Shown here piece by piece: positions 50,541 through 58,933 of a stretch of DNA of 64,000 nt. Each line of letters begins with the position of its first letter. The first letter of the stretch is position 1. Below the pieces are notes generated by a model, which was given only the letters and a program-made list of their open reading frames with translations, had not been told where the DNA came from and did no database searches. Origin of the DNA: Streptomyces griseus subsp. griseus (GTDB taxonomy: Bacteria > Actinomycetota > Actinomycetes > Streptomycetales > Streptomycetaceae). The position numbers and the translations under genes were made by a program. The stretch is taken from contig NZ_CP032543.1 of the NCBI RefSeq assembly GCF_003610995.1, forward strand, positions 4,774,001 to 4,838,000, written 5' to 3'.

Positions 50541-51400
50541 GCGTCACCACCAAGGACGCCCCCGTCCTGGCCCCCCGCCCCTCCGGCGGCATGGTCCAGT
50601 CCGTCAAGGACTCGCTCGTCGTCGCCAAGCGGAACCTGATCAGGATGACCCGGATCCCCGAGATGGTGATCTTCGGGCTCATCCAGCCGATCATGTTCGT
50701 GGTGCTGTTCACGTACGTCTTCGGCGGCTCCATCAGCATCGGCGGCTCCACCGACCCGCAGCTGTACAAGGAGTTCCTGATGGCGGGCATCTTCGCCCAG
50801 ACCGTCACCTTCGCCACCGCGGGCGCCGGCGCGGGCATCGCCGACGACATGCACAAGGGGCTCATCGACCGCTTCCGGTCGCTGCCGATGGCCCGGGGCG
50901 CCGTCCTCACCGGACGTACGCTCGCCGACCTCGTACAGACCACGCTCACGCTCGTCGTGCTCGCCGGGGTCGCCCTGATCGTCGGCTGGCGCACCCACGA
51001 GAACCTCGGCAAGGTGATCGGCGGCTTCCTGCTGCTGCTCCTGCTCGGCTACGCCTTCTCCTGGATCGGGGCCCTGATCGGCCTCTCCGTACGCACCCCC
51101 GAGGCGGCCACCTCCGGCGGGCTGATCTGGCTCTTCCCGCTGACGTTCATCTCGAACGCCTTCGTGCCGGTCACCGGCATGCCGACGTTCCTCCAGCACG
51201 TCGCCGAGTGGAACCCCTTCAGCGCCACGGTGGCGGGCGCCCGCCAGCTCTTCGGCAACACGATGCCGGGCGTGCCGAAGTCGGTCACCGGGGCATGGCC
51301 GATGGAGCACCCGATCCTCGCCTCGGTCATCTGGTCGGTCGTGATCATCGTGGTGTTCCGGACCCTGGCGGTCCGCAAGTACCGCTCGGCGACCGCCTGA
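50537..51400 (+). CDS. ABC transporter permease (DrrB type)
   Basis: A 287-aa ABC-2 type permease with six predicted transmembrane segments (about 48-68, 85-105 region, 137-158, 168-190, 200-222 and 262-280). The conserved ABC-2 stretch LPMARGAVLTGRTLADLVQT follows the third. It forms the membrane part of the exporter with the ATPase gene just upstream. An N-terminal cytosolic stretch (PSGGMVQSVKDSLVVAKRNL) precedes the first helix. A strong terminator follows. Confidence 0.92.
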   Translation: MSVTTKDAPVLAPRPSGGMVQSVKDSLVVAKRNLIRMTRIPEMVIFGLIQPIMFVVLFTYVFGGSISIGGSTDPQLYKEFLMAGIFAQTVTFATAGAGAGIADDMHKGLIDRFRSLPMARGAVLTGRTLADLVQTTLTLVVLAGVALIVGWRTHENLGKVIGGFLLLLLLGYAFSWIGALIGLSVRTPEAATSGGLIWLFPLTFISNAFVPVTGMPTFLQHVAEWNPFSATVAGARQLFGNTMPGVPKSVTGAWPMEHPILASVIWSVVIIVVFRTLAVRKYRSATA

Positions 51401-51419
51401 GCCATCCCAGCAAGACGCG

Positions 51420-51466
51420 ACGACGCGGGACCCCGGCCCTCCGAGAGGGCCGGGGTCCCGCGTCGT
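51420..51466. terminator. Bidirectional hairpin terminator
   Basis: A perfect 21-bp stem (51420-51440 with 51446-51466) and a 5-nt loop separate the ABC exporter operon from convergent greA. Confidence 0.9.
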
Positions 51467-51488
51467 GTGCGTCGGGGCGGGCCGGGCG

Positions 51489-51986
51489 TCAGCCCGTGTA
51501 CGGCTTCGCGGCGAGGATCTTCACCGTGGCCGTCCTGCCGTTCGGCAGCTCGTACTCCGCGTTGTCGCCGGTCCGCTTGCCGTTCACGCCGATACCGAGC
51601 GGGGACTGCGGGGAGTACGTCTCGATGTCCCCGCTGGCGTACTCGCGGGAGGCGAGCAGGAACGTCGTCGTGTCGTCCTCGTCGCCGTCGAAGGCGATCG
51701 TCACGACCATGCCGGGCTCGACCACGCCGTCGTCGGCCGGCGCCTCGCCGACCTTCGCGTGCTCCAGGAGCTGGGTGAGCTGCCGCACGCGCAGCTCCAT
51801 CTTGCCCTGCTCCTCCTTGGCCGCGTGGTACCCGCCGTTCTCCCGGAGGTCACCCTCCTCACGGGCCGCCGCGATCTTGACGGCGATCTCCGTGCGCGCG
51901 GGACCAGACAGGTACTCCAGCTCGGCCTTGAGCTGGTTGTACGCCTCCTGCGTGAGCCAGGTGACGTTTTCGCTGGTCTGGGTCAC
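51489..51986 (-). CDS. greA: Transcription elongation factor GreA
   Basis: A 165-aa GreA that rescues backtracked RNA polymerase by stimulating transcript cleavage. The N-terminal coiled coil has the acidic tip AAREEGDLRENGGYHAAKE (Asp and Glu of the loop), and the C-terminal FKBP-like domain ends PNGRTATVKILAAKPY. GTG 51986 has GAGGAGC upstream. Near the mycothiol genes, as commonly in actinobacteria. Confidence 0.95.
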   Translation of the reverse strand: MTQTSENVTWLTQEAYNQLKAELEYLSGPARTEIAVKIAAAREEGDLRENGGYHAAKEEQGKMELRVRQLTQLLEHAKVGEAPADDGVVEPGMVVTIAFDGDEDDTTTFLLASREYASGDIETYSPQSPLGIGVNGKRTGDNAEYELPNGRTATVKILAAKPYTG

Positions 51987-52200
51987 AGGTGCTCCTCGTC
52001 GGTACTGGGAATACAAAGGATCGCCCTACCCGGAAGCATGTACTTCCTCGGGTGGGCGAAACCACGAGCCTAACAATTCCCCAGGAAAAGGGGGAGAAGG
52101 TAAACCGTCACACGTCCGGGTGGACTGCCCGGCCGAGGGAAGGCCCAGGTCAGCAGGGGTGCACTGGATCGGGCGCGGCGAAAAGTCCGCCGTCGGACGG

Positions 52201-52617
52201 TCAGCCGGCGGGAGAGTCGCCGCCCGTGCAGCCCGTGAGCTCCACCGCGGTGGCCCGGGCCCGGGTCCGCATCACGAGGAGCTCGTCGATCCGGCTCGCA
52301 CCGGGGCCGAAGCGGGCCTCCTTGCGGCCGACCTCGCTGCCGTCCTTGCTCAGGGCCCGTACGGTGCAGTAGCCGTCGACCTCGCTGCCCTTGCGCACTT
52401 CGAGGTGGGCCTCGGTCCGTGTGTCGGAGACGATGTCGAACTTGATCAGCTCGGCGCTGATGCCCTGGCCGGTCACATAGCCGTAGCCGATCCAGCCGAC
52501 CACGCCGAGCAGCGCGACGCCCAGCACCGAACCGACGATCTTCAGCCTGCGGTCCGCACGCTGGTCGTCGGTCCTGCCGTACCGCCCCGCGGGCGTGGCT
52601 TCGCGAACCGCCGTCAT
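52201..52617 (-). CDS. DUF4307 membrane protein
   Basis: A 138-aa DUF4307 protein: a short cytosolic start (AGRYGRTDDQRADRRLK), one transmembrane helix (IVGSVLGVALLGVVGWIGYGYV) and an extracytoplasmic beta-rich domain (LIKFDIVSDTRTEAHLEVRK). A Cys in DGYCTVRAL and one in ELTGCTGG may form a disulfide. The family regularly neighbours mca in actinobacteria, but its role is unknown. ATG 52617 is supported by GGAGGGAAA. Confidence 0.9.
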   Translation of the reverse strand: MTAVREATPAGRYGRTDDQRADRRLKIVGSVLGVALLGVVGWIGYGYVTGQGISAELIKFDIVSDTRTEAHLEVRKGSEVDGYCTVRALSKDGSEVGRKEARFGPGASRIDELLVMRTRARATAVELTGCTGGDSPAG

Positions 52618-52828
52618 GATCTTTCCCTCCGGTCCGGGCAACGAGGAATTTTCCACCTCCCCGTTCGGTCACTATAGAAGTCCCCGGTTCGTCGTCCGAC
52701 CGCGCCCCGGAGCGGAACAGCAGGACCACGAAAGAGGCAGGACAACGACCACCAGGGTGATGGCACTCTCTCCCTGGCGACCCACCGCGGTCACATCACA
52801 TCGCGACCACATCACTGAGGATCGAGCT

Positions 52829-53710
52829 TTGACTGAGCAGCTGCGACTGATGGCCGTTCACGCCCACCCCGACGACGAGTCGAGCAAGGGCGCGGCCACC
52901 ATGGCCAAGTACGTGTCCGAGGGGGTGGACGTGCTGGTCGTGACCTGCACGGGGGGCGAGCGCGGCTCCATCCTCAACCCGAAGCTCCAGGGCGACGCGT
53001 ACATCGAGAAGAACATCCACGAGGTGCGCAAGAAGGAGATGGACGAGGCCCGGGAGATCCTGGGCGTCCAGCAGGAGTGGCTCGGTTTCGTCGACTCCGG
53101 CCTCCCCGAGGGAGACCCGCTGCCGCCGCTGCCGGAGGGCTGCTTCGCGCTGGAGGACCCCCAGGTCGCGGCCGGGCGGCTGGTGGCGAAGATCCGCGCG
53201 TTCCGGCCGCAGGTCATCACCACGTACGACGAGAACGGCGGCTACCCGCACCCCGACCACATCATGACGCACACGATCTCGATGATCGCGTTCGACGGTG
53301 CGGCCGACGCGGAGGCCTTCCCGGAGGACGAGTTCGGGCCGGTCTGGACGCCGCGGAAGCTCTACTACAACCAGGGCTTCAACCGGCCGCGCACCGTCGC
53401 GCTGCACGAGGCGCTCCTGGCGCGCGGCCTGGAGTCGCCGTACGGGGAGTGGCTGGAGCGGTGGAAGGAGTTCGAGCGCGTCGAACGCACGCTGACCACG
53501 CACGTTCCCTGCGACGAGTTCTACGAGATCCGCGACAAGGCGCTGATCGCGCACGCCACGCAGATCGATCCGGAGGGCGGCTGGTTCCGCGTTCCGATGG
53601 AGATCCAGCGGGAGGTCTGGCCGACCGAGGAGTACGAGCTGGCGAAGTCTCTGGTCGATACCTCCCTCCCCGAGAGCGACCTCTTCGCGGGCATCCGCGA
53701 CAATGCCTGA
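52829..53710 (+). CDS. mca: Mycothiol S-conjugate amidase
   Basis: A 293-aa zinc amidase that cleaves mycothiol conjugates to mercapturic acids for detoxification. The zinc-binding His-Asp-Asp is in VHAHPDDESSKGAA near the start, and the further His in GGYPHPDHIMTH. Length equals that of known Streptomyces Mca. The start is TTG 52829, preceded by GAGGATCGAG; the family N-terminus (TEQLRLMAVHAHPDDE) supports it. The small membrane protein gene overlaps the end by 8 nt. Confidence 0.93.
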   Translation: MTEQLRLMAVHAHPDDESSKGAATMAKYVSEGVDVLVVTCTGGERGSILNPKLQGDAYIEKNIHEVRKKEMDEAREILGVQQEWLGFVDSGLPEGDPLPPLPEGCFALEDPQVAAGRLVAKIRAFRPQVITTYDENGGYPHPDHIMTHTISMIAFDGAADAEAFPEDEFGPVWTPRKLYYNQGFNRPRTVALHEALLARGLESPYGEWLERWKEFERVERTLTTHVPCDEFYEIRDKALIAHATQIDPEGGWFRVPMEIQREVWPTEEYELAKSLVDTSLPESDLFAGIRDNA

Positions 53711-53936
53711 TATGTACGCGACCCAGGCACTGACGCACGTCGTCCCGCTCGCCGCCGAACTCGACAAGAACAAGGTCACCCCCGGCGTTCTCGGGTTCCT
53801 CGTCTTCGCCGCCCTCGCCATCGGGGTGTGGCAGCTGATGAAGTCGATGAACCGGCACATGGGGCGGGTCAACTTCGAGGAGGCGCCTGATCCGGCCGCC
53901 GAGAGCGGGGCCCCCGGCGTGACCGCCGAGAAGTAG
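53703..53936 (+). CDS. Small membrane protein after mca
   Basis: A 77-aa protein with a central transmembrane helix (VLGFLVFAALAIGVWQLM) and an acidic C-terminal tail (NFEEAPDPAAESG). It overlaps mca by 8 nt, so it is translated from the same message. The pairing with mca is conserved in Streptomyces; function unknown, perhaps membrane recruitment. Confidence 0.85.
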   Translation: MPDMYATQALTHVVPLAAELDKNKVTPGVLGFLVFAALAIGVWQLMKSMNRHMGRVNFEEAPDPAAESGAPGVTAEK

Positions 53937-53965
53937 GCCAGGGGCCCCGGGACGCGGGCTTCCGT

Positions 53966-53987
53966 CCTCAGACGCCGGACGGGCCGG
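53966..53987. repeat. Dispersed Streptomyces intergenic element, copy 3
   Basis: CCTCAGACGCCGGACGGGCC, continuing GG, overlaps the end of the STAND ATPase gene, whose stop codon is read as TGA on the minus strand at 53968-53970. See copies at 12942 and 17490. Confidence 0.6.
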
Positions 53988-56900
53988 CAGAGGTCCGCAC
54001 GCCCATGACCTCGCGGGAGTGGCGGGTCGGGATCAGGCCGAGCCGCCACGCCTGCCAGCCGTCCTCCAGGTCCACACCCCGGCTCAGGACCACCGCGAAC
54101 GTCTCCGCGCACCGCTCGAGACCGGAGTCCCGGGCCGGGTGGTGCGCGGCGGCCAGCTCCGCCAGCTCCTGCTGGGCCACCACCGTGCCCACCTCGCTGC
54201 CGCCCGGCGAGGCGTACGGCAGCAGCGTGCACCGCAGGAACCGGGCCCAGTCGCGCCCGCGCTCGTCCCCGTACGAGACGAACAGCTCCACCGCCTCGTC
54301 GCACAGCGCGAGCGCCTGGGCCGCCCGGCCGTTGCCCGCGTCGATCAGCGCCAGCTCCAGGCAGGCCCACGCCTCCCCGTGCGCCACCCCGATGCGCCGG
54401 AAGTCGGCCCGCGCGTCCATCAGGAGCTGCCGGGCGAACCCCGAATTGCGCAGGTTCCCCGTCTGCGCGGCCCGCTGGTCGCGGGTGACCCGGCCCGAGT
54501 GGTGGCGGGCGCAGGCGAGCCCGTACACGTCCCGCATCCGGGAGAACATCGTCCGGGCCCGCTCCAGCTCCCGTACGGCCTCCACGGTGTCGCCGGCCTC
54601 CTCCAGCGCCTGGCCCAGGTAGTACAGCGTCCACGCCTCACCGCGCGCGTCCTCGTTGTCCCGGTGCCGGGCCAGCGCGTCGCGGAGCTGCTCCAGGGCG
54701 GCCTCCGGGTCGCCGTCCAGCAGCCGGGCCCGGGCGAGCTGGGTGATGGCCCAGGCCTCGCCGCGCCCGTCGCGGGTGCGGCCGTACAGCTCCAGGGCGG
54801 TGGACAGGGCCTCCTCGGCCGCCGCCACCTCGCCGGTACGGAGGCGGACCTGGCCGAGCTGGAAGCGCGTCCACGCCTCCCCGTGCAGCGACTCGCCCTC
54901 GCGGTGCAGGGTGAGCGCGGTGTCCAGCAGGGCGAGCGCGCGGGCCAGGTTGCCCCGGTCGCGTTCGACGGCCGCCAGCGCGTGCAGGGTCCAGGCCCGG
55001 TCCTCGGCCTGCGAGGCGGAGGCCTGGAGCTCCAGCGCCTCCCCGAGCCGGGCGGCGGCCTCGGTGAGGTTGCCCTGGTGGTGCAGGGTGATGCCGAGCG
55101 AGCAGAGGGCGAGGGCCGCGCCCGCGTCGTTGTCCGCCTCCCGGTAGAGGCCGACCACCGAGGAGAGCGTGGTGCGGGCCTTGTCCAGCTCACCGAGCTG
55201 CCGCGCCGCGATCCCCGTACGCCACTGCACCGAGCGCTCCAGCAGCCCCTGGTCGACGGAGCGCGTCAGCTCGCTGATCTCACCCAGCCGGTAGAGGTCG
55301 CCGCGCAGCAGGCAGTAGTCGCACAACGCGCCCAGGAGGTTCAGGACGGTGGACTGGTCGACGCCCTCGGTGTGGCGCAGCGCGGAGGTGATGAAGCTGG
55401 ACTCGTCGTCCAGCCAGCGCAGCGCCGAGTCCAGCGAACCGAAGCCGTGCGAGCCGAACTGTCCGGCCCGGGTCGACATCTTCCCGTCGACCATGCGGAT
55501 CACGGCGTTCGCCAGCTCCGCGTAGCTCGTCAGCAGCCGCTCATGGGCGGCTGCCCGCTCGGCGGGCTCCTCCTCGTCCAGGAGCCGGGCCAGGGCGAAG
55601 CCCCTCACGAGGTCGTGGAGCCGGTAGCGCGAGCCCCGAACGTGGGTGAGCAGCCCGGCCCGGGTCAGCTCCTCCAGCCGCCGCCCGGCCTCCTGCTCAT
55701 CGGCCGCCAGCAGGGCAGCGGCGGCCGCCGCCCCGAGGCTGGCCCGGCCCGCCAGCGCGAGCCGCCGCAGCAGCCGGCGGGCCGCCTCGTTCTGGTCGGT
55801 GTAGCGCAGCCACAGGGTCCGGTCCACGGGGGAGACCGGACCGTACGCCCGCAGGTCCTCCGCGAGCGCACTGCGGGTACGGGCCCCGAGCGCGGACGCG
55901 GCCACCCGCAGCGCCAGCGGCAGCCCGCCGCACAGCTCCACGACGGCGTCGGTGGCCGGATAGTCGTACGGCCCCGACTCCTCGCCCCCGGCCACCTCGC
56001 GCAGCAGCTCCTCGGCGCCTCCCGCGTCCAGCGGGCCGACCGGCAGGTGGTGCACCCAGGCCGGCACGTCCTCGGGCAGCTCCAGCGGCTCCCGGGCGGT
56101 GATGATGACCAGGCTGTCGGAGCGCTCCGGGATCAGGGTGCGGACCTGCTCGGCGTCGGTCGCGTCGTCCAGCACGATGGTGACGGGGGTCCCGGTGAGG
56201 TGCTGGTGGTACAGCTCGCCGAGGCGCCGCACATGCTGTTCGGCGGCGGACTTCCCGTACGCCGCCGCCTGCGCGGGACCGGAGTTGCCGGGAGCCCCGT
56301 CGCGTCGGGCGGGGGCTCCGGGCGTGGTGCCGTCCCGGAAGAGGAGCTGCTCGCGCGGGGCGCCCAGCCGGTTGAGGAGGTGGAGCAGGGCGTCCCGGGT
56401 CGGCAGCGGACTCTCCCCGCTGACCTGGCCCCGCAGGTCGACCACGCAGGCGCCCTTGAACTGGTCCTTGAGCGCGTGCGCCGCCCGCACCGCGAGCGTC
56501 GTGCGTCCGGACCCCGGTTCGCCGTGCAGCACGACGACGGTGGGGCGGGTCCGCGTGGAGGCGCGGGCGGCGTGCACCCACTGGGCGATCTGTCCCAGCT
56601 CGGCCCGCCGGCCGGTGAACGGCCCTTCGGTGCTGGGCAGATGGCCGAAGGACTGCTCCAGCACGACCCGGGCACGGGCGGCTGCACTGCGGTCACCGCC
56701 GCGCAACTGCCGTACGACAGAGGGCTTTCTCTGCTGGGACGCGCGGGTGGTGGGGGTGAGCATCCGCTGCTGGTCCAGATACGGGCGGATGCCCCGTACC
56801 TCCAGCGCGGAAAGCCACTGGAGCCGCAACTGCTCGGCCCCGCCCGGCTGTCCGGCCGCTCCGGCGCGGCGGTGGGCGGCGGGCCAGTGCGAGGCGGTCG

Positions 56901-57273
56901 CCTTCGCCACGGTCGTCGCGGCGCCGGCCACCGCGACGACCGCGCCCGCGCCGAGGGCGGGACCGGTGGTCGTGCCGAACGCCAGATCCGCCCCGAACGC
57001 GGCGACGGCCGCGACCCCTGTGACCAGCAGTGGAGTCCCCAGCGCCTCCCGGCTGAGCCGCTCGGAGAGGGGACGGTCACCGGCCGCCGCCGCGTCGAGT
57101 GCCTGCGTGTACGCGGCGTACTCCTCGCCCGCCCCCGCCGCGATGGTGTCCAGAGCCGCCCGCGCCCGCGCCATCAGCACACCGGGGTCCGTCCGGCCAC
57201 CCGTGCGACGCGCCTCCTCCTCCACGGCCCGCACCAACAGCCTTTCGGCTTCCGCCCGATGGCTGTCCCGCAT
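53968..57273 (-). CDS. STAND NTPase with NB-ARC and TPR-like repeats
   Basis: A 1101-aa protein. Residues 80-125 contain two hydrophobic segments, so it may be membrane-anchored. An NB-ARC/STAND ATPase follows, with Walker A GEPGSGRTTLAV at about 251-262, Walker B TIVLDDATD at about 370 and GGLPLALRVAASAL in the GLPLAL region. The C-terminal half (about 600-1060) has many TPR-like repeats (such as LHALAAVERDRGNLARALAL and GEAWTLYYLGQALEEAGD), a sensing module. The AfsR-type DNA-binding and BTAD domains are missing, so it is not AfsR but a relative. ATG 57273 has GGAGGGGG upstream. Ligand and effector unknown. Confidence 0.9.
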   Translation of the reverse strand: MRDSHRAEAERLLVRAVEEEARRTGGRTDPGVLMARARAALDTIAAGAGEEYAAYTQALDAAAAGDRPLSERLSREALGTPLLVTGVAAVAAFGADLAFGTTTGPALGAGAVVAVAGAATTVAKATASHWPAAHRRAGAAGQPGGAEQLRLQWLSALEVRGIRPYLDQQRMLTPTTRASQQRKPSVVRQLRGGDRSAAARARVVLEQSFGHLPSTEGPFTGRRAELGQIAQWVHAARASTRTRPTVVVLHGEPGSGRTTLAVRAAHALKDQFKGACVVDLRGQVSGESPLPTRDALLHLLNRLGAPREQLLFRDGTTPGAPARRDGAPGNSGPAQAAAYGKSAAEQHVRRLGELYHQHLTGTPVTIVLDDATDAEQVRTLIPERSDSLVIITAREPLELPEDVPAWVHHLPVGPLDAGGAEELLREVAGGEESGPYDYPATDAVVELCGGLPLALRVAASALGARTRSALAEDLRAYGPVSPVDRTLWLRYTDQNEAARRLLRRLALAGRASLGAAAAAALLAADEQEAGRRLEELTRAGLLTHVRGSRYRLHDLVRGFALARLLDEEEPAERAAAHERLLTSYAELANAVIRMVDGKMSTRAGQFGSHGFGSLDSALRWLDDESSFITSALRHTEGVDQSTVLNLLGALCDYCLLRGDLYRLGEISELTRSVDQGLLERSVQWRTGIAARQLGELDKARTTLSSVVGLYREADNDAGAALALCSLGITLHHQGNLTEAAARLGEALELQASASQAEDRAWTLHALAAVERDRGNLARALALLDTALTLHREGESLHGEAWTRFQLGQVRLRTGEVAAAEEALSTALELYGRTRDGRGEAWAITQLARARLLDGDPEAALEQLRDALARHRDNEDARGEAWTLYYLGQALEEAGDTVEAVRELERARTMFSRMRDVYGLACARHHSGRVTRDQRAAQTGNLRNSGFARQLLMDARADFRRIGVAHGEAWACLELALIDAGNGRAAQALALCDEAVELFVSYGDERGRDWARFLRCTLLPYASPGGSEVGTVVAQQELAELAAAHHPARDSGLERCAETFAVVLSRGVDLEDGWQAWRLGLIPTRHSREVMGVRTSAGPSGV

Positions 57274-57415
57274 GTGTGTCCCCCTCCGAGAGCTGCGTCC
57301 GATGTCCTGCGCCGCCGGGGGTCGGTGACCCGACGTCAGGACCAAGTGTCCTGCGTACGGCGCTTCGGCGCGAGAGCCACCGTGCAAGGGGAGGGTCAAG
57401 GACGGAGGTGCGGGC

Positions 57416-57664
57416 TCACCCGGCCATGTCGCCCGTGCCCGGTGCGGGCAGCCCGACGGCGGCCCGCATCCGTCCTTCCTCCTCGGTCCCGTCACCCTCC
57501 CCGGTGCTCGCCATCCGCTCCCGGAACTCCTGCTCCGTACGGGCCTTCGACACCTCGCGCATCCTGGCCGCCAGTACGCCGAGACGGTCCGCGAACGTGG
57601 CGGCGGGGCCGCGCGCGGCCGACGGGAGCCCGGCCGTCTCCCGCAGTCGGACACGGGCCTTCAC
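57416..57664 (-). CDS. Small hypothetical protein beside the IS insertion
   Basis: From GTG 57664 an 82-aa protein is encoded: a basic start, an Ala/Arg helix (ATFADRLGVLAARMREVSKA) and an acidic middle (GEGDGTEEEGR). Codon use is normal for the genome. The IS end lies 6 nt from this GTG, so either the gene lost its natural upstream part (a 5'-truncated remnant) or it now depends on transcription from the IS. It reads toward the STAND gene, 142 nt away. No family recognised. Confidence 0.55.
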   Translation of the reverse strand: MKARVRLRETAGLPSAARGPAATFADRLGVLAARMREVSKARTEQEFRERMASTGEGDGTEEEGRMRAAVGLPAPGTGDMAG

Positions 57665-57669
57665 GGGCC

Positions 57670-58496
57670 TTAGAGCGTGTCCTGCATGGTCAGTTTGAGG
57701 AATCGTTTGTAGCAGCAGAGAGCGGCTGCCAGTCCGAGAAAGGCCAGGTAGTTGCCTGGTTTCCGCTCGTAGGGGTGGTTGAGTCTGCGGTAGCCGGTCA
57801 GCCAGGACATGGTGCGCTCGATGACCCATCTGCGGCGGCCGAGCCGCTCGCTGGATTCGATGCCTTTGCGGGCGATGCGGACTCCGATGTGCTTACCCCA
57901 GAGCCATCGCCGCAGGTGGGGGACGTCGTACGCCTTATCGGCGTGAAGGCGGCCGGGCTTCGATTCCGTCGCGTGGGATTCGTGTCCCATGTGGAAATGG
58001 GACAGCATGGGCTTCAGCGCGAGGCTGTCGTGGGTGTTGGCCGCGGAGAGCCCGACGCGTAGGGGCAGTCCGTCCGCGTCGGACAGGACGTGCATCCTGG
58101 AACCCGGCTTGCCCCGGTCCACGGGGCTCGGACCTGCAAGTTCGCCCCCTTTTTAGCGCGCACGTGCGCGGAGTCCAGGACCGCCCGGGACAGATCGATC
58201 AAGTCCCGTTCATCCAGGAGCTGCAGAATCTTCTCATGCAGCCGGCCCCACACCCCGGCTCTCGACCAGATGACGAACCGTCGGTGCACGGTCGACTTCG
58301 ACGCACCGAAGCACGGCGGCAGGGCCCGCCAGGCGCATCCGCTGACCAGTACGTAGATGATCGCCGCGAAGACCGCCTCATCATCGATGTTCGCGACCCC
58401 GCCGCCCTGCGGCCGCACTCTGGCCGACGGCAGTAACGGCCTCGCTATCTCCCACAGTCCGTCCGGAACAATCCATCCCCACCCTCCACTTCCCAT
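57670..58496 (-). CDS. IS5-family transposase, orfA/orfB by -1 frameshift
   Basis: orfA begins at ATG 58496 (MGSGGWGWIVPDGLWEIARP) with the first DDE Asp in LDSAHVRAKKG. The second frame, which would continue with GELAGPSPVDRGKPGSRMHV, carries a catalytic Asp region (KAYDVPHLRRWL) and the last Glu (RRRWVIERTMSWLTGYRR). The change occurs at a run read on the minus strand as five A then five G (58154-58145), where slipping back one base restores the family sequence exactly. Full-length product about 275 aa. The stop codon TAA uses the duplicated TA and one flanking base. Confidence 0.82.
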
Positions 58497-58538
58497 GAAC
58501 AGCACAACCGCCAACTGGCCATGTAGGACACGCTCTAA
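57670..58538 (-). mobile_element. IS5-family insertion sequence (IS427-like group)
   Basis: Terminal inverted repeats of about 26 bp (57670-57695 and 58513-58538) match at 24 positions; their outer ends are TTAGAGCGTGTCCT. Taking TA as the duplicated target (57671-57672 and 58536-58537) the element is about 863 bp. It encodes a DDE transposase split into two overlapping frames. Both ends are intact, so it may be active or recently inserted. Confidence 0.9.
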
Positions 58539-58933
58539 GTGCGGAGGGATCGGCCAGTCCTCTATTCCGAGTCACCAGGTGGGTCGCGTGTCGAGGCCCC
58601 CCGTGCGCGCTCGGCCCTTGTGTCTGATCCCGGGCCGGCCTTGCAGCGCCGTCCGTGGCGGCCTCGCGACCTAGGTTGCCTCGTCCGGTGGAGGGCTGTC
58701 CTCTGCCCAGCCCTCCACCGGTAATGGTGCGTTCACGTGCACCGGCCCGCTCGCGTCGTCGCGTCCACGCCAATTTGAGCACCTGCCCGCCCTCGTGACC
58801 AGGTGCTTCCCCTCTCATCACTTCAGCGTTGCCGCTGCAATCCAGCCGCATTTCGTACCGCGCGTTACTGCGGACGCTTTGTGGATCAACATCACTGAGT
58901 CTCTGCTCACTGCTGCCTCACAGGTGATTCATC
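58539..58933. other. 395-bp gap without a recognised gene
   Basis: Between the IS and the RHS gene. No frame has a convincing start and domain. A hairpin GGTGGAGGGCTG ... CAGCCCTCCACC (about 58688-58720) looks like a terminator of whatever once lay here. The promoter of the RHS gene should be in its right part, which is less GC-rich (58830-58930). Confidence 0.5.

Noticed and set aside
54019..58062. A 1347-codon plus-strand frame opposite the STAND gene and IS
   Set aside because: Low-complexity Arg/Gln/Gly composition, crosses the IS boundary, and the opposite strand has clear NB-ARC and TPR motifs.
58539..58851. Short frames on both strands between the IS and the RHS gene
   Set aside because: No ribosome-binding site, no domain, Arg/Pro-rich low-complexity translation typical of noncoding GC-rich DNA.
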